Below are positions 52,757 to 60,258 of a stretch of DNA of 64,000 nt, piece after piece. The position numbers and the translations under genes are program-made. A model generated the notes under the pieces. That model was not told the DNA's origin and ran no database searches. It saw only the letters and a list, made by a program, of their open reading frames with translations. The stretch is taken from NCBI GenBank assembly GCA_965220825.1, contig OZ244839.1, forward strand, positions 1,240,001 through 1,304,000, in the 5' to 3' direction. The first letter of the stretch is position 1, and every line of letters starts with the position of its first letter. This DNA is from G965220825 sp965220825. GTDB taxonomy: Bacteria > Pseudomonadota > Alphaproteobacteria > UBA828.

Positions 52757-53281
52757 TTACTTCCCTTCGTTCCAGTCCTTCCTCGAAACGGCCATCAACG
52801 AGGCCGCCTCGACCCGCCCTACATGCTCGTACTCGTTCCAGTCCTTCCTCGAAACGGCCATCAACGAGGCCCAGCCGTCGGGCGGGTTGCCGCGCGCGAG
52901 CATTCTGGCGAAGACCGTGTATGGGTCGGTCCTGCTCCCCGAGGCGCGCATGGTCGCTCGGTCATTGATCCACGCATAGACGATTACCTTCGCCCGGGCG
53001 TCGTAGCGGAAGAACAATCGGAACCGCCTGCCGATCCTGGCACGTCGCCAATGGCGGTGGCGCGCACCCAGCGTGCCGTCTTGGCGGTATTCGTCCCGGG
53101 ATGGGTCCTGCGGGACGACCTCCAGCATCTGCCGGCTCACTGCATGGAACAGCTTGACGTTCGCATTGGATGCGAATCCCGCTGGATCGTTCCGTTGCGC
53201 GCGCTGAACCGCTTGGTGGAGCCTCCGCAGCTGGTCGATGAGGCAATCATGGAACAGCAGCGTCCATCCGTGACGCTGCAT
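52757..53281 (-). CDS. yhaV: Type II toxin YhaV (ribosome-dependent RNase) with duplicated C-terminus
   Basis: RelE-superfamily toxin of the PrlF-YhaV module (174 aa). Family signatures are MQRHGWTLLFHDCLIDQL at the N-terminus, LGARHRHWRRARIGRRFRLF and VIVYAWINDRATMRASGS. The C-terminal end is duplicated: ASLMAVSRKDWNE occurs twice, 22 codons apart, encoded by two identical 39-bp segments (52767-52805 and 52833-52871). This lengthens it over the roughly 154-aa E. coli protein. The ATG overlaps the antitoxin stop (TGATG). Convergent with rpoH. Confidence 0.9.
   Translation of the reverse strand: MQRHGWTLLFHDCLIDQLRRLHQAVQRAQRNDPAGFASNANVKLFHAVSRQMLEVVPQDPSRDEYRQDGTLGARHRHWRRARIGRRFRLFFRYDARAKVIVYAWINDRATMRASGSRTDPYTVFARMLARGNPPDGWASLMAVSRKDWNEYEHVGRVEAASLMAVSRKDWNEGK
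52767..52871. repeat. 39-bp direct repeats, 66 bp apart, in yhaV 3' end
   Basis: Identical 39-bp segments at 52767-52805 and 52833-52871 (starting TCGTTCCAGTCCTTCC). The 66-bp offset is 22 codons, so the duplication keeps the toxin frame. Only two units are present and both lie inside the gene. Confidence 0.95.
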
Positions 53282-53601
53282 CAGAGATCGACATCGCCGT
53301 CGATATCCTCGTGCCCTCCCGCTTCACGCTCCGCATGTTCGAGCATGTCCTGCGCCAGATCGTCGGGAATCGCCCCCACATGCCTTCCGGCCTGGAGGTC
53401 GCCGGCAAGCAGATCCAGGAACGCACCGATCGCCGGGTCTTCATGCTGGGTGTCGGCACGGCTGACGACGATCTGTCCGTCCTCGCCGAGTTCGAACGCC
53501 ACTTTGGCGCCGACATCCACGCCCAGCGCCTGACGGATCGACTTGGGCAGGGTGATCTGGCCCTTCGCGGTCATGGTGGCGACTTCATGGATGATCGACA
53601 T
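53281..53601 (-). CDS. prlF: Type II antitoxin PrlF (SohA), AbrB-type
   Basis: Antitoxin (106 aa) that neutralises YhaV and represses its own promoter. The N-terminal swapped-hairpin AbrB-type DNA-binding domain is visible as ATMTAKGQITLPKSIRQALG (about residues 8-27) followed by VGAKVAFELGEDGQIVV. The acidic C-terminal part contacts the toxin. The ATG at 53601 has GGAG nine bases upstream; an ATG six codons earlier is less well placed. Order antitoxin-toxin, as in E. coli. Confidence 0.9.
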   Translation of the reverse strand: MSIIHEVATMTAKGQITLPKSIRQALGVDVGAKVAFELGEDGQIVVSRADTQHEDPAIGAFLDLLAGDLQAGRHVGAIPDDLAQDMLEHAEREAGGHEDIDGDVDL

Positions 53602-53629
53602 GCCCCGCGCTCCTTCCATGCAACGCGTA

Positions 53630-53658
53630 ACTGTAAGGAATTTTCCTTACAGCGTCAA
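53630..53658 (-). promoter_or_regulatory. prlF-yhaV promoter with a 22-bp operator palindrome
   Basis: Minus-strand TTGACG (53653-53658) and TACAGT (53630-53635) with 17-bp spacing. Between and over them lies a perfect palindrome (53631-53652): arms CTGTAAGGAA and TTCCTTACAG separated by TT. Repressor bound here would occlude both promoter elements, the classic layout for toxin-antitoxin autorepression by PrlF. The palindrome and spacing are seen; binding is inferred. Confidence 0.7.
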
Positions 53659-53721
53659 TGCAACCCGAAGGAAGCGCCCTCTTGTGGGAGCCCTCACGCG
53701 GCGGGCTGTCCGGGCCTACCG

Positions 53722-53754
53722 AAAAAGAAAACCCCCGGTATCCCAGGGGTTTGA
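53722..53754 (-). terminator. Rho-independent terminator of tRNA-Ala
   Basis: On the minus strand AAACCCC pairs with GGGGTTT around a 10-11-nt loop, immediately followed by a T-rich TTTTCTTTTT tract, 30-65 nt after the tRNA 3' end. Correctly placed and oriented for the tRNA. Confidence 0.7.
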
Positions 53755-53786
53755 AGTGATTTGCGGAAACCTTCGGGTTCCGAAAC

Positions 53787-53862
<76 letters not shown>

Positions 53863-53945
53863 ATGGGACGGCGCGCGCCGGGCCGCGGCCGCGGGAACCC
53901 TAGGCCGTCCGGCCACCGGGATGCAACAGCGAATTCCCGCCCGGC

Positions 53946-53973
53946 TTGACGAAGCGGCGGCCTGTGCTAGAGA
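53946..53973 (+). promoter_or_regulatory. aroA promoter, start codon at or next to +1
   Basis: TTGACG and TAGAGA with 16-bp spacing. The -10 ends seven bases before an in-frame GTG (53980) and 16 before the ATG (53989), so the transcript would be leaderless or nearly so. It would also feed cmk and rpsA downstream. Confidence 0.45.
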
Positions 53974-53988
53974 CGGTGCGTGTCCACC

Positions 53989-55365
53989 ATGGCGCCCAAG
54001 CCCCACGCAGGCTCCGCGGGCGGTGCGGCCGAAGAAGAGCCGCACCCCTTCGTCTCGTCGGCCGCCGGCCCGCTCTCCGGCGACTGCACGCCGCCCGGCG
54101 ACAAGTCGGTCTCCCACCGCGCCCTGATGTTCAGCGCGCTCGCCGTCGGCGAGACCCGGATTTTCGGGCTGCTGGAGAGCGCGGACGTGGTGGCGACGGC
54201 GGAGGCTTTGGGCGCACTCGGCGCCACCATCGAACCCGCGGACGACGGATGCCGGCGTGTCCAGGGCGTGGGCGTCGGCGGCTTCAGCGAACCCGACGGC
54301 CCGCTCGATCTGGGCAATTCGGGAACCTCCGCCCGCTTGCTCGCCGGGCTCTGTGCGACCCACCCCTTCACCACGTTCATGACCGGCGACCGTTCGCTCC
54401 GGCAACGCCCCATGGGCCGGGTGATCGAGCCGCTGGAGCGCATGGGCGCGCGCTTCGTCGCGCGAGAGGGCGGGCGCCTGCCGCTCGCGGTCATCGGCGC
54501 GGAGACGCCGCTCCCCATCGAGCACCGGCTCACCGTCCCCTCCGCCCAGGTGAAGTCCGCGATCCTCCTCGCGGGGCTCAATGCGCCGGGCGAGACGCGC
54601 GTCGTCGAAACCGCGCCGACCCGGGACCACACCGAGCGCATGCTGGGCCGCTTCGGCGCCTCGCTCAGCCGCGAAACGGCGACGGACGGCAGCACCGTCA
54701 TCGCCGTCCGCGGCTATCCGGAACTCGAGCCCTGCACCTTCCAGGTGCCCGGGGATTTCAGCGCCGCCGCCTTCCCGCTCGCCGCCGCGGCGATGGTGCC
54801 GGGGTCCGCGCTCTCGATCCGCAATGTGGGCGTCAACCCGACCCGGACGGGCTTGCTCGAGACGCTCCGCGACATGGGTGCTGCGGTTGAAATCGGCGCC
54901 ATGCGGGAGGAGGCGGGCGAGCCTGTCGCCGATCTCTCGGTGCAGGGGGGGCCGCTTCGCGCCGTCGTCGTTCCGGCCTGCCGCGCGCCCCGCATGATCG
55001 ACGAATATCCCGTTCTTGCCGCGGTCGCGGCCTGCGCGGAGGGGACCACCCGGCTCGAAGGCCTCGCCGAACTCCGCGTCAAGGAAAGCGACCGGCTGAG
55101 CGCCATTGCGGCCGGCCTCCGCGCCGCCGGCGTCGCCGTCGAGATACGCGCGGACGGCCTCGACATCGAAGGCTGCGGCGGCCCGCCGCCCGGCGGCGGC
55201 ACGGTCGAAACCCGGCTCGACCATCGGATCGCCATGGCTTTCCTGGTTCTCGGCATGGCGAGCGAACGGCCGATGATCGTCGACGACGCCTCGATGATCG
55301 GGACCAGCTATCCGACCTTCATCGACGACATGAACCGGCTCGGAGCCTCCATTGCCCCATGCTGA
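53989..55365 (+). CDS. aroA: 3-phosphoshikimate 1-carboxyvinyltransferase (EPSP synthase), class II type
   Basis: Shikimate-pathway enzyme (458 aa) joining shikimate 3-phosphate and PEP. Motifs are PPGDKSVSHRALMF, LDLGNSGTSARLLAGL, RPMGRVIEPLERMGA, VPSAQVKSAILLAGLN and ELRVKESDRLSA. The overall pattern (TRDHTERML, NPTRTGLLETL, RLDHRIAMAFLVLG) resembles Agrobacterium-type class II enzymes, but the active-site loop has the common GNSGTS rather than GNAATG. GTG 53980 is an alternative start. It overlaps cmk by 14 bp. Confidence 0.96.
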   Translation: MAPKPHAGSAGGAAEEEPHPFVSSAAGPLSGDCTPPGDKSVSHRALMFSALAVGETRIFGLLESADVVATAEALGALGATIEPADDGCRRVQGVGVGGFSEPDGPLDLGNSGTSARLLAGLCATHPFTTFMTGDRSLRQRPMGRVIEPLERMGARFVAREGGRLPLAVIGAETPLPIEHRLTVPSAQVKSAILLAGLNAPGETRVVETAPTRDHTERMLGRFGASLSRETATDGSTVIAVRGYPELEPCTFQVPGDFSAAAFPLAAAAMVPGSALSIRNVGVNPTRTGLLETLRDMGAAVEIGAMREEAGEPVADLSVQGGPLRAVVVPACRAPRMIDEYPVLAAVAACAEGTTRLEGLAELRVKESDRLSAIAAGLRAAGVAVEIRADGLDIEGCGGPPPGGGTVETRLDHRIAMAFLVLGMASERPMIVDDASMIGTSYPTFIDDMNRLGASIAPC

Positions 55366-56014
55366 TACGCCACCCGTCATCGCGGTGGACGGGCCGGCCG
55401 CCGCGGGCAAGGGAAGCCTCGCCCGGCGCCTCGCGGAGCATTACGGATTCCACCATCTGGATACGGGCGCGCTCTACCGCGCGGCCGCGCTCCACCTGCT
55501 GCGCGCAGGCGGCGACGCGACACGGCCGGAGGACGCCGAAGCCGCCGCACGCGCCGTCTCGGAAGCGGACCTCGGGGACCCGACGCTCCGCTCCGAGGAG
55601 GCGGGCCGGACGGCCTCCGTCCTCTCGACCCACGCGGAGGTGCGCGCCGCACTGCTGGACTATCAGCGCGCCTTCGCCCGCCGCCCGCCGGGCGCGGTGC
55701 TGGACGGGCGCGACATAGGCACCGTGGTCTGCCCCGACGCCGCGGCCAAGATATTCCTCGAAGCGAGCCCGACGGTGCGGGCCAGGCGGCGCCATATGGA
55801 GTTGCGGTCCCGCGGAGTCGCGAGTATAGAGTCCTGTATCTTGAAGGAAATCGAAGCCCGTGACGCCCGCGACCGGCGGCGCCATACCGCGCCGTTGATG
55901 GCGGCCCGCGACGCCGTTCGGATCGATACGGACGATTTGGATCCGGACCAGGTGTTCGCGCACGCACGCGCCGCGGTGGAGTCCCGGCTTCGTTCCCGTC
56001 GGCGGGGGAGCTGA
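55352..56014 (+). CDS. cmk: Cytidylate kinase (TTG start)
   Basis: Phosphorylates CMP and dCMP (220 aa). The P-loop IAVDGPAAAGKGSLARRLAE is at about residues 9-28, with LDTGALYRAAALHLL and VLDGRDIGTVVCPDAAAKIF following. The start is TTG 55352, with GGAG seven bases upstream, overlapping the end of aroA by 14 bp; there is no ATG before the P-loop. The aroA-cmk-rpsA order is a conserved arrangement. Confidence 0.95.
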   Translation: MPHADTPPVIAVDGPAAAGKGSLARRLAEHYGFHHLDTGALYRAAALHLLRAGGDATRPEDAEAAARAVSEADLGDPTLRSEEAGRTASVLSTHAEVRAALLDYQRAFARRPPGAVLDGRDIGTVVCPDAAAKIFLEASPTVRARRRHMELRSRGVASIESCILKEIEARDARDRRRHTAPLMAARDAVRIDTDDLDPDQVFAHARAAVESRLRSRRRGS

Positions 56015-56104
56015 CGCGCCTGTGCCGCAGCGCGCTCGAGAAACGACCCCGCCGCCGATGGACGCTCGCCTCATGCAAGAAACCACGCTGGTGCTGGAGA
56101 ACAC

Positions 56105-57841
56105 ATGACCGGAGAAACCGCGCAGTCCACCGGGGACTCGACGCCGCCGAAGGAAAACTTCGCCGACATGCTCAACGAGTTCCTCGACGATACACCGCGA
56201 TTCGAGGGACGGGTCGTCAAGGGCACGGTCCTCGCCATCGAAAACGACGCCGCCCTGATCGATGTGGGGCTGAAGGTCGAGGGACGGGTGGCGCTCAAGG
56301 AATTCGCAATGCCCGGCCGGCCGGCGGAGGTGAAGGTCGGCGACGAGGTCGAGGTCTATATCGAGCGCTTCGAGACGGCGCGCGGCGAAGCCTCCCTGAG
56401 CCGCGAGCGCGCCCGACGCGAGGAAGCGTGGGAAAAGCTCGAACAGGCCTACAAGGACGGCGTGCGCGTACAGGGCGTCATCTTCGGGCGCGTGAAGGGC
56501 GGGTTTACCGTCGATCTTAACGGCGCGGTGGCGTTCCTTCCCGGAAGCCAGGTGGATATCCGCCCCATGCGGGACATAACCCCGCTGGTGGGCACCGACC
56601 AGCCGTTCCAGATTCTCAAGATGGACCGCCGCCGCGGCAATATCGTGGTCTCCCGCCGGGCGGTTCTGGAGGACACGCGGGCGGAGCAGCGCAACGAGCT
56701 GATCGCGAACCTGCACGAAGGCCAGGTCCTCGAGGGCGTGGTCAAGAACATCACGGACTATGGCGCGTTCGTCGATCTCGGCGGCATCGACGGGCTGCTT
56801 CATGTGACCGACATTTCGTGGCGGCGCGTGAACCACCCCGCCGACTCCTTGCAGATCGGCCAGACGGTCAAGGTTCAGGTGATCCGCTTCAACGCGGAGA
56901 CGCAACGCATCTCGCTCAGCATGAAGCGGCTCGAGGCCGACCCGTGGGAGGGCGTCGCGGCGAAATATCCCATCCGCACCAAGTTCACAGGCAGGGTCAC
57001 GAACATCACGGACTATGGCGCGTTCGTCGAGCTCGAGCCGGGAGTCGAGGGGCTGGTCCATGTCTCCGAGATGAGCTGGACCAAGAAAAACGTCCACCCC
57101 GGCAAGATCGTTTCCACCAGCCAGGAAGTCGAGGTGATGGTGCTGGACGTGGACCCGGACAAGCGGCGCGTCAGCCTCGGCCTCAAGCAGTGCCTGGACA
57201 ACCCCTGGAGCGCCTTCGCCGAAACCTATCCCGAGGGCGCGACCATCGAAGGCGAGGTAAAGAACATCACCGAGTTCGGCCTGTTCGTGGAATTGCCGGG
57301 CGAAATTTTCGGCATGGCGCATCTTTCGGACCTGGACTGGTTGGAGTCCGGCGAAGACGCGCTAAAGCGCTTCAAGAAAGGCGATATCGTCAAGGCCCAG
57401 GTGCTGACCATCGACACCGAGAAAGAGCGCGTCGGCCTCGGCCTGAAGCAGCTCGGCGACGACCCGTTCAGCGATGCGGAGAAGAAGCGCGGCCAGGCGG
57501 TGACCTGCACCGTCTCCGCCGTCCGCGAAAACGGCATCGAAGTGGAGATCCTGGGCTCGCTGCCGGGCGACATCAAACGCTCCGACCTTGCGAGGGACAG
57601 GGACGAGCAGCGCCCCTCGCGCTTTGCGCCCGGCGACAAGGTGGACGCGAAGCTGATGCAGATCGACCGCAACAGCCGGCGCGCCGTGCTCTCCATCAAG
57701 GCCCTCGAGGTCCAGGAAGAGAAACAGGCGATGCAGGAATATGGCTCGCCGGACAGCGGCGCGAGCCTCGGCGACATCCTCGGCGCCGCCATCGACCGCA
57801 AGACCCAGGAAGAGGAAGCCGCGCGCAAAGCGGAGGAGTGA
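56105..57841 (+). CDS. rpsA: 30S ribosomal protein S1
   Basis: RNA-binding ribosomal protein (578 aa) that recruits mRNAs. Six S1/OB repeats are visible; the third and fourth contain KNITDYGAFVDLGGIDGLLH and TNITDYGAFVELEPGVEGLV, and the fifth KNITEFGLFVELPGEIFGMA. A Glu-rich C-terminal tail follows. GGAGAA precedes the ATG. It is 90 bp after cmk and 167 bp before ihfB. Confidence 0.98.
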   Translation: MTGETAQSTGDSTPPKENFADMLNEFLDDTPRFEGRVVKGTVLAIENDAALIDVGLKVEGRVALKEFAMPGRPAEVKVGDEVEVYIERFETARGEASLSRERARREEAWEKLEQAYKDGVRVQGVIFGRVKGGFTVDLNGAVAFLPGSQVDIRPMRDITPLVGTDQPFQILKMDRRRGNIVVSRRAVLEDTRAEQRNELIANLHEGQVLEGVVKNITDYGAFVDLGGIDGLLHVTDISWRRVNHPADSLQIGQTVKVQVIRFNAETQRISLSMKRLEADPWEGVAAKYPIRTKFTGRVTNITDYGAFVELEPGVEGLVHVSEMSWTKKNVHPGKIVSTSQEVEVMVLDVDPDKRRVSLGLKQCLDNPWSAFAETYPEGATIEGEVKNITEFGLFVELPGEIFGMAHLSDLDWLESGEDALKRFKKGDIVKAQVLTIDTEKERVGLGLKQLGDDPFSDAEKKRGQAVTCTVSAVRENGIEVEILGSLPGDIKRSDLARDRDEQRPSRFAPGDKVDAKLMQIDRNSRRAVLSIKALEVQEEKQAMQEYGSPDSGASLGDILGAAIDRKTQEEEAARKAEE

Positions 57842-58008
57842 CGCCGGCGCGCATCCTGCGGCCCGCGCGTTCCCCGGTCTCCACGAGGACCCGTTCTTGA
57901 CGGTCGCGCCGCGCTTTGGCAGGTTTCGCGGCCGGGGCCGGACGCATCGCGCCTTGGGTTAATGGGGCGAGAGCAGGGCTGCCTGGAGATGCCGCAGGGG
58001 CGCACGCC

Positions 58009-58296
58009 ATGACCAAATCCGAGCTTGTTCGGCGTCTCGCAGCCAAATATCGGGACCCCCATCTCTATCACCGGGACTTCGAACGGGTGGTCAAGAAGGT
58101 CTTCGACGAAATGAGCGACGCGCTTGCGCGCGGCGACCGCATCGAGTTGCGGGGCTTCGGCGTCTTCTCCGTCCGTGCGCGGAGAGCCCGGTTGGGACGG
58201 AACCCTCGCACCGGAGAATCGGTGCATGTCCGTGAGAAATTTCAGCCGTTCTTCAAGGCCGGCAAACAGCTCCGCCAGCGGATCAACCGCGCGTAA
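58009..58296 (+). CDS. ihfB: Integration host factor subunit beta
   Basis: DNA-bending histone-like protein (95 aa) that pairs with IHF-alpha. MTKSELVRRLAAKYRDPHLY at the N-terminus, IELRGFGVFSVRARRARLGR and the arm motif GRNPRTGESV with the intercalating proline are present. The ATG at 58009 gives the standard length. Order rpsA-ihfB-lapA is common in Proteobacteria. Confidence 0.97.
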   Translation: MTKSELVRRLAAKYRDPHLYHRDFERVVKKVFDEMSDALARGDRIELRGFGVFSVRARRARLGRNPRTGESVHVREKFQPFFKAGKQLRQRINRA

Positions 58297-58374
58297 TTCG
58301 CCGGGCGTGAAGCGCAGGCGACACGGCGACCGGACTGCCCTGTCGTCGCGACAGGTGGCGAGACGAGTCGGTCC

Positions 58375-58698
58375 GTGAGAATCATTGCCTGGATCATCGC
58401 GGCGGTGACCGCCGTGGCCGTCATCGCCTTCGCGGTGGCGAATCGAGATCCCATGGCTATCAGCGTGGCGCCCCTCCCCTACACACTGCTCATCCCCGCC
58501 TGGACTCTCGCCGTCGGTGCGCTGGCGGTGGGATTCGTCGCGGGCGCCGCGATCCGCTGGCTGCTCGACCGGAAGCCGCGCCGCCTCGCGCGGCAGCGCA
58601 CCCGCATGCTCGAGCGCGAACTCGCACGGCTCCGGGACCGGCTCGACGAGGCGATGCCCGCCGGCGGAGACCCGACCTCCCGCAAGGACGCGGTATGA
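58375..58698 (+). CDS. lapA: LapA/DUF1049 family inner-membrane protein
   Basis: A 107-aa protein with two TM helices (IIAWIIAAVTAVAVIAFAVA and LLIPAWTLAVGALAVGFVAG), the conserved ANRDPMAISV loop between them, and a cytoplasmic basic coiled coil. In E. coli LapA works with LapB (YciM) in LPS assembly control; LapB is not present. The start is GTG 58375. Its stop overlaps the methyltransferase ATG (ATGA). The 14-bp sequence at its start recurs at the trpF start. Confidence 0.85.
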   Translation: MRIIAWIIAAVTAVAVIAFAVANRDPMAISVAPLPYTLLIPAWTLAVGALAVGFVAGAAIRWLLDRKPRRLARQRTRMLERELARLRDRLDEAMPAGGDPTSRKDAV

Positions 58699-59402
58699 GC
58701 GCCCCGGCAACGGTGTATTCGGGGCAGAGAGACCTCGCGGCACCGGCACTGACATTGCCCGACGGGCTGCAGCCCGACACCCGGCTCAAGATGGATGGAC
58801 TCGAATTTCTTTCATGCCTTGTGCATGGGACGATACCGGTTGCCTTCTTCGATCCTCAATATCGCGGCGTTCTCGACAAATTGCAGTATGGAAACGAAGG
58901 AGAACAACGAGGAAAGCGCAGAAGCTCTCTCCAACAAATGACGGAAGAGACAATTGCCGAATTTATTCGTGCGATCGATTCCGTTCTGATACCCAGCGGG
59001 CATCTCTTTCTGTGGATGGACAAATTCCATCTGTGCCAGGGCTTCAAACATTGGCTGGGCGGAACCCAACTCGATATCGTCGATCTCGTGAATTGGGACA
59101 AGGGAAAGATCGGCATGGGCTATCGATCGCGCCGGAAGACGGAGCATTGTGTCGTATTGCAGAAGCGCCCGCGCAGGGCGAAGGGGGTCTGGAAAGACCA
59201 TACGATCCCCGACACCTGGCCGGAAAAGGCCGAGGCCGGCTCCCATGCGCATGCGAAGCCCATAGGCTTGCAGCGCAAATTGATAAGCGCGGTCACCAAC
59301 GAAGGAGACTATGTTGTCGACCCCGCCGCCGGCTCGTTTTCGGTTCTGGAGGCGGCGATGCGGGAAAACCGGACGTTCCTGGGCTGCGATCTCAACGGAT
59401 GA
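58695..59402 (+). CDS. Orphan site-specific DNA methyltransferase (N6-A/N4-C type)
   Basis: AdoMet-dependent amino-methyltransferase (235 aa). The catalytic motif IV reads FFDPQYR (DPPY-type variant, about residue 50), and the AdoMet motif I lies near the C-terminus as VVDPAAGSFSVLEAA with FLGCDL after it, the permuted beta-class order. An insert with GNEGEQRGKRRSSLQQM follows motif IV. No restriction gene is adjacent. Base composition is clearly less GC-rich than neighbours. It overlaps lapA (ATGA). Lateral acquisition is inferred; the target sequence is unknown. Confidence 0.85.
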   Translation: MSAPATVYSGQRDLAAPALTLPDGLQPDTRLKMDGLEFLSCLVHGTIPVAFFDPQYRGVLDKLQYGNEGEQRGKRRSSLQQMTEETIAEFIRAIDSVLIPSGHLFLWMDKFHLCQGFKHWLGGTQLDIVDLVNWDKGKIGMGYRSRRKTEHCVVLQKRPRRAKGVWKDHTIPDTWPEKAEAGSHAHAKPIGLQRKLISAVTNEGDYVVDPAAGSFSVLEAAMRENRTFLGCDLNG

Positions 59403-59541
59403 TTTCATCGTCTTCCCGGAAAATGAACAGCCACGAAGCATGCCGTGCGTGCAGCGGCGGATTTTCGAAAATTCCGGCAACTCTTCCATCCGAATCGGCC
59501 AATGTCAGGCACCCTCCATCAACGGCCAAGAGAGTCGGTCC

Positions 59542-60258
59542 GTGACTGACGCAGAGAACGCCGCCCCGGCCGCGCGGCTGCGTGTCGGCGCCCCTTCTGC
59601 GCGGGTTGCGGTCAAGACATGCGGCATGAACGCGCGCAACGCGGTGGATATGGCGGTGGCCGAGGGCGCGCGCTATCTCGGTTTCGTGTTCTTCCCGCGC
59701 TCGCCCCGTAACGTCTCGCCGGACGAGGCGGCCGCACTCGCGACCGGCCTGCCGGACGGCGTGGAGACGGTGGGCGTGGTCGTGGACCCGGAGGATGCCG
59801 CGCTCGACACGATCCTTGCCTCCGTCCGCCTCGACTATCTGCAGCTTCACGGGCGGGAGAGCCCGGCGCGGGCGCGGGCAATTCGCGCACGCACGGGCTG
59901 CCGCATCGTCAAGGCGCTCGGCGTTTCGGCGGCTGACGATATCGTACAGGCTGCGGCCTACCGCGAGGTCGCCGACGCGATCCTGTTCGACGCCAAGCCG
60001 CCGCCCAGCGCGGACCGCCCCGGCGGTAATGCCGTCGCGCTCGACTGGACGCTCTTCGCCGAGGCGCCGCCGGCGCAAAACTGGTTTCTCTCCGGCGGCC
60101 TTTCCGCCGATAATGTCGGCCAAGCCATCGCGCTCACCGGCGCCCCGGCGGTCGACGTCTCCTCGGGCATCGAATCCGCGCCGGGGCGCAAGGATATGGC
60201 CAAGATGCAGCGCTTCTTCGCCGCCGTCGCCGCAGCCGCTCGCGAGAAAGGACCATGA
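59542..60258 (+). CDS. trpF: Phosphoribosylanthranilate isomerase
   Basis: TIM-barrel enzyme of tryptophan synthesis (238 aa). KTCGMNARNAVDMAVAEGAR contains the catalytic cysteine, and GFVFFPRSPRNVS, LDYLQLHGRE and the phosphate-binding VDVSSGIESAPGRKD follow. GTG 59542 is the start used here; it gives an unconserved N-terminal extension of about 22 residues before KTCG, so a later start cannot be excluded. Its stop overlaps trpB (ATGA). Confidence 0.95.
   Translation: MTDAENAAPAARLRVGAPSARVAVKTCGMNARNAVDMAVAEGARYLGFVFFPRSPRNVSPDEAAALATGLPDGVETVGVVVDPEDAALDTILASVRLDYLQLHGRESPARARAIRARTGCRIVKALGVSAADDIVQAAAYREVADAILFDAKPPPSADRPGGNAVALDWTLFAEAPPAQNWFLSGGLSADNVGQAIALTGAPAVDVSSGIESAPGRKDMAKMQRFFAAVAAAAREKGP

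Noticed and set aside
52767..52871. Direct repeats in yhaV as a CRISPR remnant
   Set aside because: Only two copies, inside a toxin gene and in frame; a local duplication explains them.
59403..59541. Tryptophan attenuator before trpF
   Set aside because: No leader peptide with tandem Trp codons or terminator/antiterminator hairpins is visible.
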